Shown here in pieces: positions 39,545 through 49,996 of a stretch of DNA of 64,000 bases. A model generated the notes under the pieces. It saw only the letters and a list, made by a program, of their open reading frames with translations. It searched no databases and was not told the origin of the DNA. The position numbers and the translations under genes are program-made. The stretch's first letter is position 1; every line of letters begins with the position of its first letter. The DNA comes from Motacilla alba alba (Eukaryota; Chordata; Aves; Passeriformes; Motacillidae), in assembly GCF_015832195.1 (NCBI RefSeq), contig NC_052046.1, positions 39,150,911 through 39,214,910 of the forward strand, written 5' to 3'.

Positions 39545-41084
39545 GAATAAAGCTATCCCATAAAAATACTAATAATCAATTAATACACAGCAAGATAAGT
39601 AGACACCTTTGCCGTATTATGTTAAAAGTTAGAAAAAAAATCTGTTGTTCTTCTATGTATATCTTCTATGTAATCACCTTATATCGATTCTTTTTCACTT
39701 AGTTATTCTAACAGATGATCTGCCTGTGTTAACAATTAGATTTGTGTCTCAAAAAGAATTAAATATGAGCTGCTGTTTCCACAGTACATTGCCACCAGTT
39801 CTGCTCTAGAAATCAGCCAAAAGAGATAGGTAGAAACATTGTATGTAATTTACTGGACAGAAAGAAAAGCAGAAGAAAACCATGCAAGTGAAATTTTCCT
39901 ACTAGAAGTGCATTGGTTTAATTGTTCACTGACTCTCACAGGTGCATCCTAGATTCTTGTCATGCCACGTGGATCAGCTGTGGCACTTTGTCCACTCTCA
40001 GGTAAGCCAAATGGACTCACAAACATCAAATAAAACAATTTTCTTTCTTGTCAGGTTAACATCCTGACAGTTTAGCAAGATTAATCAGTACACTGAGTAG
40101 TCAAAAAACCACTGAAATCACTGCATGGGAAAAAATCAGCATGGAACTTGGTGTCAGAAAGTCGTTGGTAGAATACATGAAAGAGAAAGGGGAAGCCTTT
40201 GACAGTTGTGATTTGTTACATCATATCTGCCATCTTGTGAAGCCTCACCACTAATTAGCGCAAGAAAAATTCCATGAAATAGAGAGGCATATCCTTTCAT
40301 TTTTCCAGAGGTCTCCTTACAATTTCAGGTTATGTGTCATCCTCACTGAGAAAATATTACATTCCTGGAAGATGAATGTGTCCGACTATATTTAGCTCTT
40401 CAAAGAGAATTAAGAGCTGTTTCTAGATATAAAAGCAAAAGGTATTCCCAAGTAAATGTGACAATAAAATCTGCAACATTTAAATAGAAAAACACGAGCA
40501 TAAATTGTGGTTTGAAAAAACGTTAGCAGCCCTCTTTTTCTTTTGTTTTTTTTTCCCTGGCTGCCTCATCCCCAGGTTCATCTGCGTACTGCTGCCCGTT
40601 TGACTGCAGTGATGGAAAATGCTGTGGGTAGGAGGACAGGAAACCATCTTCCCTACAGATCTCAGTTCTGAGCAGTGCCAGCAAATGAATTTACTGAGAA
40701 AATTCTGCTCCAAATGAAAGTTGAACAGTTTCTTCAACTGCTTCTTTGTGGGGCTGGTGAAACAAAACCTTTTTTTCCATTTTCTTTCTATTTCCTCTAT
40801 GTCTGCAGTGGTGATACAACTACTTTTTTATTTATGGGCAGTCCCAACATACATGAATCTAAATACCAAGCAAGTCTAAACTGGTGACACATTTTTTAGG
40901 CCTGATAAATCTTAGCCAGCAAAATATTAAGCAGAACAACACAGACGATGAAACCATAAAAACATGTTCATACTTGGCAAATCGAATATGCTATTCCTGA
41001 TGGTACATGTGTTTTCTGTAGAAATTGCTGAAACTTCACAATCCAAGTTTTCAAATAAGAAGCATTTTGATAGCTATTGCTATT

Positions 41085-41700
41085 TTATAGAATCAGTGAA
41101 TATTCTGAGTTGCAAGGGACCTACAAGGTTTATTGACTTCCTGTCCTTGCACAGGATGTCCTCAAGAGCCACACCACATGCACAAGAGTATTGTTCAAAC
41201 CTTCTTGCATTCTATCAGAATGGTTGTTCTGTGGCTTCTTCCCTGGGGAGCCTGTTCCATTGCCCAGACACCCTCTGGGAGAAAAAGAAAGGACCATTGT
41301 CTGCCCCTTTGTTTCTCCTAATGAGGTATAGTCTGCAATGAGGTTCCCCCTCAGTCTCCTCTTCTCCAGGCTTAACAGACCAAGTGACATCAGCTGGTTC
41401 TCATACGGCTTCCTCTCAAGGCCCTTCACTACCTTTGTTACCCTCCTTTGGACTGTCAAATAGCTCTATAGCTTTCTTATATTGTAGTGGCCAAAACTGT
41501 ACACAATGTTCAAGGTGAGACCACACCTAATGCCGAGCAGAGGAGGATAATCACTTTCTGTGACTGGTCTCCTTCCCCTGTCCGTATATTCATCCAGGGT
41601 TTCCCCATCCCATATGCAGAATCTCACATTTTCCCTGGTTATATTTGTTCAGATTTTACAATTTCTACCTGTTTTCAAGGTCTGAAAAAACCTTCAATAG
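41085..41700 (-). mobile_element. CR1 LINE fragment, ORF2 C-terminus plus 3' untranslated region
   Basis: On the minus strand the element enters from about 41700 through a decayed RT stretch. It then gives the CR1 ORF2 C-terminal words V-Q-R-R-V-T-K-V-V-K-G-L-E near 41440 and L-S-L-E-K-R-R-L-R-G-N-L-I-A near 41370. The 3' part reads, on the plus strand, 'ccctggggagcctgttccat' and 'ttgcaagggacctacaagg', and ends at 'atagaatcagtgaat'. The 109-codon minus-strand frame at 41130-41459 is a real ORF2 remnant running into untranslated sequence, not a host gene. The length and the two decayed blocks mark an old copy. Confidence 0.9.
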
Positions 41701-42283
41701 GTGTCAAGGAACACAGTTATTTAAATTATTAATTTCCTTTTGTATAATATTAGTATTTTGGAGATAAACATGATTTCTGATTTCTGATTTCAAAATTTCA
41801 AAATTTCTGATCTAAAATCAATCTGAATTCTAGAAACTCACAGATTGTATTGCATATGAGCAAAACTTTATGCCCTTGCTTAGTGGCAGCTTCCCTCATT
41901 AATTTTTTTCTGTCACTTTATTATTATGCTCCTTTTCAAAATTCTCTGCAGCTAGTAGGAAGCAAAGAGAGATGTTCATAGCATTCAGAGATAGCTCTCT
42001 GATACATATCACCCTTTTTCATTTGCCTGTGGACAGACTTAGTTTGCATGAACAGTGTAATGAGAAGGTGTCAGAAGGATCAGTGTGTCATTGCCAATCA
42101 AAATGAGAAAGTACAGGTACTTTCTTTAATTTTCTCACTTTGGAGCATTTTTGTCAGAGAAAGTTGATACTTCTCACCATAACAGAACTCAAGTAACCTG
42201 TTCTATTTTTACATGGTGAGGGGTAGCAGATAGGAAGATGAAAGAAACCTTTTACTGGGTTAATGTTTAAAATTTACTTGCTA

Positions 42284-42736
42284 CGCTATCAATCGAACAT
42301 TAAGAGTTGACATCAGGAATAAAATGGGTGGGAAAGGATAATAGCTCTCCCCACTCTCAGCCCTGCCTCCCCCCATTGTAGTAGCCTGGAAATAGCTAGA
42401 TCCAGAAAGGGATTGTTTGAAACGGAAGTAGTTCTCATCAGCAGCTAGCTTTGGTGAGGCCTCCACTGACACAATGCTGGAGTCAGTCTTGAGCCTGGCA
42501 ATTGAATAGTATGTTTTAATGATTTTGTTCCTAACTATAGTCGAACTATCTGCTAGAGACTTTATTCTCTTCTCAGAGGAAGTTGAAAAGAAATTTAATT
42601 TCATAGAGCTTCTGGAAAGGTTACTTCTTCCTCTTGTAGGCATTCTTTTCACAGTGCAAGGCCTTAGATATTTGTGTTCTTCCCTTTTTAGTTCTCCATT
42701 TGCTTTCTTATTAGTGGCAGATAACTCAAAAATTAA
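42284..42736 (-). other. Unassigned open frame of 151 codons; possible exon or retrocopy
   Basis: The frame is open from the stop at 42737-42739 to the stop at 42281-42283. The first ATG is internal, at 42643, with an in-frame GTG at 42652. The translation is Ser/Lys/Arg-rich and polar, with words such as N-L-S-R-S-S-M-K-L-N-F-F, S-I-A-R-L-K-T-D-S-S-I-V and E-N-Y-F-R-F-K-Q-S-L. This differs from the Phe/Ile/Leu-rich noise frames around it. Local composition is more GC-balanced than the flanks, and no CR1 or LTR signature overlaps. I do not recognise a family. It could be an exon of a minus-strand gene, a decayed retrocopy, or chance. A rough estimate from stop-codon frequency gives somewhat under one such frame expected per window, so this is only suggestive. 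Confidence 0.2.
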
Positions 42737-44860
42737 CTACCCCTTTATATTCTTTGTAACCTTCATTTACCAATGGCGACTCAAATTCATGACCTTCTTC
42801 CTATACATTCTACGTGCTGTGGCACCTTTTGTTCTTTGAATCCCTTATATTTTGGACTTTCATTTCCCACCACTCCTTTTCATGTCACGGTGCCCTCATT
42901 TGTCCCCAAAACGCAGTACTGCTGCACATATTTGTACAGCTAACCTACATTTTTAACCCTCTGGTTGATCTCCAAGATTCAGTACCCTTCTGAAAGCATC
43001 ACATAAGCTATTAATCCATGTTATCACAACACAATACCACAGAGGTGGTAGAGGCCATTATGATCTCCTGATTTTCTTGAGAATTTGTAAGAGTGTTCCT
43101 TAAGCAGAAAATTAGGAAATACTAATTTAGACTGGTTGAGTATGCAATTGTTTAATGGAGTACTAACTAAGAAGCACATTTTAAAATGTTCATGGCAATT
43201 CCTGTCATTTGCATGAATTGGAACTGCTCATCTACAAGATCTGAATGCAGATCTATGACTGCAGTCATGCCACATTGCCTTCAAGGTGCAAAGCAAATTG
43301 GTACAGTCCATCTTCTAGCCTGTGTAAACATATTCAAAAAGTTAAATAATAAATTTCATTTTAAGACTAATTTATTTGAATGTACTATATTTGGTATATT
43401 TTTAATCTTGAGCTGAGACAATGATTGCTTCTCAGTATCAGATTGTTAAAGAAATCTAATAATTACTTACCTCTGGCTAAATAATTTGTTGTCTATGTAT
43501 ACTAAAATTCTCCTAGAATTTTACTATTACTTTTCTCTTCTAAATGTACACAGAGTAAGACAGGTTTTGGGTTTTTTGTAAAGTGCAGCTTTCTATCTTT
43601 GTGCAACATATTAGAAGTAAATTAATTAAAAAAATCCCTGGCTAATTAACAAGACAGACAATGCTTTTAACACTTTAAATACACAATAATTTGGTTTAAT
43701 TTGCAGCAATTCTATTATCAGTGTTTCCCCCCAATGGTAGGTATTACAAACAATGAGTTAATCACATTTCTAACCAATCATCGTACTTCTTTATTCCATT
43801 TAATTGATTGCTGCTTTCTAGATTCAGTAACATAGTCTGTCTAGGCAATCTACTGTCCACATCCTTGTACTTCATGCAATAGTTTTAAACAAATTATTCC
43901 TCATTCACAAATTGAATGTGCTGTAAACAAAATAATTAACATTTATTATTTCTTAATGTAGTACACTCTATTAGTCAGCCCTAAGACCATGGAAAGAAGA
44001 CAGAACTAATATATGTGTCTCACAGAACAGCTTCCTCCCACCTGTCATGCCCTTGCTCACTATTTTGGTTCATATTTAGTGATACACATGATTGATTTAA
44101 AACCTATGAGTTGTTTGAATTTAAATCACATGCCTAAAAATACTGAGCATTTGCTCATGAGTTCTGTGAATACAGAATCTAGGACTTGCATGGAAGAAAG
44201 TTAACTTTTTCTGTAAAATAACTCAGAAAACCAACAAATAGCCCCACAACCCCAATACTGATTAAACAGTCCAAGGGTAAGAAAAGTACTCCAGTAGATT
44301 TGAAATCATGGATGAAAACAGATTATGATGGAGATTTAACAACTGCCTAATGATGCAGTATATTTGTAGTCATCCATTTTTCAGTCATTCCAAATGAATG
44401 CGCTCTGGGACTGGATTTAGCACAACAATTTGCCAAGAATATCCAAGTCACAAGAGCATTCATCAAAATGAATGGGAAGCTGGAATGAACAGTATTTGCT
44501 CACTGTTCCTTCAAAGCCAAATGTATCCTCAGAACAATGACTCCCTCTGCCTATCACAACTCATTGTCTGTGCCCTGTATTTAGTACTATGTTAACCATG
44601 AAGTGCTCATCCTCTCAAATGTGAATAAATATTTATTTTCAAATCAATAACTGAAAGAAAAGCTCTGCCTACATAAATGAAGAGAATTTTATTGAATAGA
44701 GAATGGCCACTTCATAGCTCCTCCCAATATCTCCCAGAGTCAAGAGAAATTTCTATGAACACCTCTGAAGATGATAACAGTGGGACCTGTGTGAATATTC
44801 TTTTCCGTAGAGAAAATTTATGTATGTTTATTTTGCTACTTTGGAGTTTGTTGATTTTTC

Positions 44861-44912
44861 TGTTGTTTTTGTTTGTTTGTTTGTTTGTTTTTCTTTTTTT
44901 TTGTTTTGTTCT
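44861..44912. repeat. (TTTG)n microsatellite and T-rich tract
   Basis: TTGTTTTTG followed by several clean GTTT units and T-rich sequence. It explains the Phe/Leu-rich frames on both strands here. Confidence 0.85.
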
Positions 44913-45663
44913 GTTTAGTAAAAAATACCACTTTCCCAAAAAACTCTTGCTTTTTATCAATAGCTGACCAACTAACTTTAATTTTCTTGAACTGCATGAA
45001 TCATCAAGACAAAATCACAAAATATTTCTCCATATCTCTGTCCTCATAAGATAATGAAACAACACACAAAGTTTTTTTTAAGACATTTCTATAATTAGTG
45101 TTATTTTTTTCTTTGTAACATATTTTTTTTAAATGAGCAGTGACTAGAAATCACAGTATCTATCTGACCAATGAGCTGTTTCCAGCTGCTTTAGCCTAGT
45201 CATATGTACAACTATTTCCAGATACATTTAAAGCTTTTTTTGCTCTCCCTAGGACCCCTTTCTGTGAGTCTATTCACACTAGGTTTTCATGAACTAACAA
45301 CAGCAGAGCACACCTCACACTACACCCAGACAAAAAACAAAGTGCTACTGAGGGCTGACACAGCAGCACTCATTGCCCTCCACGTGGGTAAAGCTTAGCT
45401 GATCACCTATAATTCTGTACTGCAGTGGATTACAGCTCAGCAGCAAGCAGATGATGGGCAGTAGCAGGGACAAGATCAACAACACGTACTCATAAATGCT
45501 TCTTAGAAAGTTCATTTCTTTCATTCATTAAATCTATTAAATCAATGCCATCCATCATAACATTTCCTTTCCTTTTCTGTGCCTCATTTCACTGAAAAGC
45601 ATGTCTAAGTTTCTGGAAGATTCCCAGTAATTTTTCAAATAAGAAAGGATGGTTGATTGATTG

Positions 45664-45767
45664 ATATGGTATGATATGACATGATATGATACGATATATG
45701 ATGTCATGATATGATGATATGTTATGATAAGATATGATATGATACGATACGATACAATATGATATAA
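45664..45767. repeat. Degenerate (ATATG/ATGAT)n repeat
   Basis: About 100 bases of GATATGATAT-like pentamer and related units with ACGAT variants. The minus strand translates as repeated Ser/Tyr/His/Ile, explaining the open frames there. Its imperfect state suggests an old microsatellite. Confidence 0.85.
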
Positions 45768-45835
45768 AAGCACAAACAATGCAATCCCCTTGCATGCATC
45801 AAGCACCTATTTAGGAGAAGTTATTTGCTGTTATG

Positions 45836-46016
45836 GTGGTTAGGCACTGGAACAGGTTTTCAGAGCAGTTGTGGATGCCCCATCCTGAAGGTTCAAGGCC
45901 AGGCTCGGTGGAGCTCGGAGCAACATGGTCTAGTGAAAGGGGTCCCTGTCTTTGTCCAGTGGGCTGGAACTAGATGATCTTTAAGGTACCTTCCAACCCA
46001 ACCCATGATCCTACTA
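45836..46016 (+). mobile_element. CR1 LINE 3'-end fragment
   Basis: The blocks 'aggcactggaacaggttttc', 'cagttgtggatgccccatcc', 'gttcaaggccaggctcggtg', 'gagcaacatggtctagtg', 'ggctggaactagatgatctt' and 'taccttccaacccaaccc' follow the CR1 3' untranslated region in order. This copy is fairly close to the consensus layout I know and is about 180 bases long. It lacks all coding sequence and, unusually, has no clear octamer tail beyond 'catgatcctactatt'. Confidence 0.9.
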
Positions 46017-46752
46017 TTTAAATTATGATAATAATCAGACACATGGAACCCCATATTTTAATATATGAAGAAGGCAAATACTATTCTCACTTATTTGGCT
46101 GACAGAAGGAAAAAAAAATATGGGAACTGCTGGCTTACCAATGATAGCCAATGAGGTGTTAAAGTAAATTCAGTTTTTCTCAGATTTGTAAAGCTACTAA
46201 CCACTCACAGTTCTCATGAATTCTTTATACTCATAGGCATCATTCTCCAATAATTCATCTTTTGATGTGTTAGGCAGAATAAGAAAAGCACAAATTATCA
46301 AACACAACATAATTAGGTAACAGAATACACAAGCAATTAAAAAGTCCAAATAACCTCAGTCAGAGCAATTTTGAAATACTTTATTCTGGATTTATGAAAA
46401 TATTTTTCCTTTAAAATTAGTCTCCATTGATTCAAAATGGCTTAGAGTTAGTCACTCTTCTAAAAAGAGTTTTAAAAGCAACATCCCTAACACTTACCAT
46501 GAAGATCAAAATTGAAAAAGTGCTGTCCAAAGTTTAAAGATCACTCCTATACTTTTATTATTAAGTCAGTAGAAGATAACAGTGATTCATTCTCAATATA
46601 AGAACTTCTAACAATCTGAGGAGCAGGACCATCAGTAGCTGACCCATGGATAGGAAAAGCTGTCCATAAAAGCAGGCACAGACAGCAGTTTGAGAACCCA
46701 TAGTAAGATAAAACAGCATCAGAGGGTGAGTACAGGGAATGCTGGGCCCAGG

Positions 46753-46759
46753 TATAAAA
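46753..46759 (+). promoter_or_regulatory. TATA-box-like element in a GC-balanced patch
   Basis: TATAAAA occurs in 'gggcccaggtataaaagcaa'. Unlike most TATA words here it is flanked by GC-richer sequence (GGGCCC just upstream, GGCAGACCTAGGGCTGCAC downstream), as in real core promoters or LTR promoters. A second 'ccataaaagc' lies about 90 bases upstream. No open frame of useful length follows on the plus strand. It might be a remnant of an old LTR. This is an inference. Confidence 0.2.
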
Positions 46760-48087
46760 GCAAAGGCAGACCTAGGGCTGCACTTTGCTTCTGTTGATGT
46801 CACCGGCAGTACCAAAAATTGGAGCTTAATTTGGCAAATTGGAGTTTGGTTGGGAAATACAGGGGTCTAGGTGTAACTGAAATCACTCTGAGTTTCTTTC
46901 AGAGAAGAGAGAGTTTTTCAGTACTTTAAGCTAGCTACTTCTCCTTAGTCAGAAGTGAAAGCTGTTGAATTGCTCTGTTAATGTACATTACTAATTAAAT
47001 TAATTACTTAAATACTAAATTAACTAAATTAATATACTAAAAACAAACCATGTTTTTTATTTGAGTCTATAATTTACAGTAACACTTCAAAAATTACTTT
47101 CAAGATAAAATAAAAACATTATTTTTCTTTCTGTTGATAATTATTGGGCATATCTACTCTATATCTAATAAAAATATGCATCTATAAAGAAAGTCTGAAT
47201 TGCTACATGAATGAAAAGTATTCGTAAGTAACCTGAAATATTGGTTTCTTGTAGTAGCTGAAGAAAACTTTAAAGTAAGCTGGAATCACATTAGTGCAGT
47301 ACCTTATTACCATTACCTAATTTAGCATTCAGTAATTTATATTTGCTTAAAAGAAAATAAGAATTTTTTTTCAAATAATTAACAAATTGCATGGCTTTCT
47401 AGAAAAATGTACATTAAATACACATTGAAATAAGTAACAGTTTTAATGAATACCTCAGACATCTAAAAGTCTTTGTCAACTTACTTTCTAAATGATTTGC
47501 CTTTTTTTTTTTTTTGGCAGGTTGAAATTACTACCCTAATTGATAAAGATTCCTTGATATAAATCAGGCAAAAAAATGCAAATATAAATAGCAAAATATG
47601 TAAAACTTTGATGCAGTGTAAACTAGACTTTTAACCAGATTTTAAATATAATAAGGTGATTAGTCTGTGGGGTAAAAAAACCCTGACAAATCATCCAAAA
47701 CAAAACAAAATATATTTGAGGGCACCATGAAAAATCTCATATATTCAAAAATTCTGCAACAGAATCATATTAATTTTTATGAACTCATAAAATTTAGACA
47801 AAATTTTATTATTTAAAAAGAGAAAGTAAAGATATGCAATTATAACATACAAAGTTACTACCTTGAGGTCTGTAACAGTACTGCCTCCTGCCATCCAGAA
47901 ATTTAGATTATGAAGTTACCAAAAAGAATCATGTACTTCTCTCTCACCTCCCAAAAGATCTGAAAAGCCATCAGCTATGTTTCTGCACAGCTTTAATTAT
48001 GATCACTGCTTGAAATGCAGCTAACTCTTAATTTTTCTTTTTTGGCTATTTTTTAATCTTCTGTGATATCATGCTACTACTATCATC

Positions 48088-48106
48088 AAATAAATAAATA
48101 AATAAA
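48088..48106. repeat. (AAAT)n microsatellite
   Basis: Four clean AAAT units following ATCA; short. Confidence 0.8.
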
Positions 48107-48530
48107 CTAATTGTATGTTTTCATCAATCACACCTTATCCTGTACTTTTTAATATTTTATTTTAATATTCCATTTGCTAAATTTTCAAGATGTATTTTTT
48201 TTATCAGCTGTTACTATTCCATAATGGAATATTTGCTTTTGCCTTCAAATCTAAGTGCTTTTTCTTACATTACCACAGCCAAAATAATCAGCTACATCAT
48301 ATAATTTTCCAGCAGAGAATCCCCCTTTGCAGTCAAACACACTTGAAACTACTGATCATCAAGTTTTTGACATGTCATTTAATTTTAACAAGATTTCACA
48401 GGTATCTCATTAGCAAAAGAAAATTCTGTATATTAACTAACTTGTGCTAATGATGAATCTACATTTGTACATACTCTACACATTTCTTTTAAGCTTAATG
48501 ATATTTCAAGAGATCTCTGGGATTCAATAT

Positions 48531-49996
48531 TGTCATGGTTTGGCACTGGCGCAAGGCCAGTGCCCCCATGAAAACATATTCTCCCTGGTATCTGCTGTGA
48601 GATGCGATCAAAAACAGAGCAAAGCAGGCCTCTACTTGTGAACAAAGGAGGAAAAAAAAACTTTATTACCTTGCAACTATAATAAAATGAACACACAGAG
48701 CAAAATGGAAACCTTTCAAAAACATTTCTCCTCCCCCCACTCAATTTTGCACAACATAAAATCAACCCTTAGATTTTTACCCAATCATCAACCTTCAGAT
48801 AATCAGCTCTCAGTCCATCTCCACCCTTCAGACAATCACCTCTCATTTCATCCAGGAGAGAGAAGTCCCTCATGCGCCACAGGCTTCCCCTGGAAACACA
48901 GCCGAGTCCTTTTGTGTTTCCATGTCACTCAGCACCGCCTTCGTGACTTCTTCCTTCCATGTCCAGTGCTCTCAGCACTGCACATGGACCAGAGCTGCTT
49001 TTAGGGTTCTCTTTTCAAGGATGCTTTGCCCAGTTCCAGGGCAAAGAAAAACGACAGTCTCTCACCTTTTTGGGACACTAGTCCCCCCCCAAATTTCACC
49101 CCCTGGGGCCGAGGGGTCTCGAGAACAAAGCTCTTCCTCTCCACTGAAGATCGAGGGCACCACCCTCCTCACCCGTCGTCTCTGCTCACATCACTCCTTT
49201 GCTGCTCTCCTTTGGCACCAAACCATCGCCTCCCCCTAAAATGCAGTCTCTGTATTACAGGAAAAATGGTTCTGTCCATGGCCATACAAGAAAAGTCCAG
49301 CCAAAGGCCACTCCATCATCTCCTCCCACCTAGAATTCTTCTCAACTTCTCTCGGTTATTTTTCACTTGCACAACTTGCATCACACTTGCCCATTTCCTC
49401 CTATTTCATCCCTATCTCTCTTCTCATTCAGCTCCCGGAGGATCAGCATTTGCAAGGTTTCCATCATCCCATAAAAGGGTTAAAATCACAGTCTCTGCTT
49501 GTCCAGAACTCCCACGCTGGCCCTGCCGGGCACTTTTCTTGCCGCCCTCCCTTCTCCTTCTCGGCCAGGCCAGTGCTATCAAATTTCAAGGTGGCACAGG
49601 CATGGTCTCTCTATCTCTCCGTCCTGGGAAAGGGGGGCTGCCCGATGCCTCTCAGAGTTTCTTCCGTCCTTCCACCTCTGTAGGGAACTCACTCTTGTCC
49701 TGCCGGGGCCAGGGGCCTTCACCTGCCTTCTCTGCCCAAGGCTCCGGCCTACCTCCCTCGGCCTCGTGGCTTCTCCTCCCCCGCCCAGCCCGCAGCTGGG
49801 CAGGGGAGGTCTGACCTCTTCATCCACCAGAACCAAGAGAGAGTGTTCCCCTGGGAGTTCTTTGCTTTTAACCCCTGTGTTCTCAGAGGCATATCCATAT
49901 CCTCAGTGGCCAAACCAGGTGCCAATATTCACATCTGAGCACCTACTGGTTTGACCACCACCTCCCAAAAAACTCACTTCCTTTCAAACCACAACA
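48531..49996 (-). mobile_element. Endogenous retrovirus solo LTR, about 1.47 kb
   Basis: The block starts TGTCATGGTTT (48531-48541) and ends AAACCACAACA (49986-49996). These are TG...CA termini forming an 11-base inverted repeat with two mismatches, as in retroviral LTRs. The flanks are CAATAT and AACTAT, which agree at four of six positions and may be a decayed 6-base target duplication. On the minus strand an AATAAA signal falls at 48662-48667, about 130 bases from the LTR's 3' end, supporting minus orientation with a long U3 and a short R-U5. The sequence is much richer in GC and CpG than its surroundings. Its ends and 'ggccagtgcccccatgaaaa' block resemble LTRs I associate with songbirds; I cannot give a family name. 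There is no internal gag, pol or env sequence beside it, so it is a recombination-derived solo LTR. Plus-strand frames of up to 262 codons (49026-49814) run antisense to the inferred LTR orientation and are chance. Confidence 0.82.

Larger units (their letters stand above)
25566..41084. other. 15.5 kb repeat-poor, AT-rich unique sequence, no gene seen
   Basis: This is the longest stretch without a recognisable interspersed repeat. It contains short simple repeats and two palindromic clusters, listed separately, an AT-only patch at 26413-26478, and a candidate conserved element at about 35220-35640. The frames at 37547-37798 (83 codons) and 39149-39544 (131 codons) are the longest in it. The second is listed separately. 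Two mildly more GC-balanced patches (29180-29750, 30360-30800) could be very old decayed repeats, but I could not assign them. Confidence 0.5.
41701..45663. other. AT-rich unique sequence with one unassigned open frame
   Basis: Apart from the open frame at 42284-42736 and simple sequence (TTTCTGA repeats at 41771-41812, a TTTG repeat near 44861), nothing was recognised. Other frames here (63-106 codons) show compositions expected by chance. Confidence 0.45.
46017..48530. other. AT-rich unique sequence, no gene seen
   Basis: No coding frame of note. The segment includes a TATA-like site at 46753, an AT-only patch near 46990-47041, a T run near 47502 and an (AAAT)n tract at 48088. Confidence 0.5.

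Noticed and set aside
41130..41459. 109-codon minus-strand frame that looks protein-like
   Set aside because: It is the decayed CR1 ORF2 C-terminus plus untranslated region, not a host gene.
42519..42839. 106-codon plus-strand hydrophobic frame
   Set aside because: Opposes the minus-strand frame at 42284-42736. Its Phe/Leu-rich composition is what antisense or AT-rich DNA gives.
49026..49814. 262-codon plus-strand open frame, the longest in the window
   Set aside because: It lies wholly within the LTR, antisense to the inferred LTR orientation, in GC-rich sequence with few stops. Two other frames are also open there, and the Pro/Ser/Leu-rich composition shows no domain.
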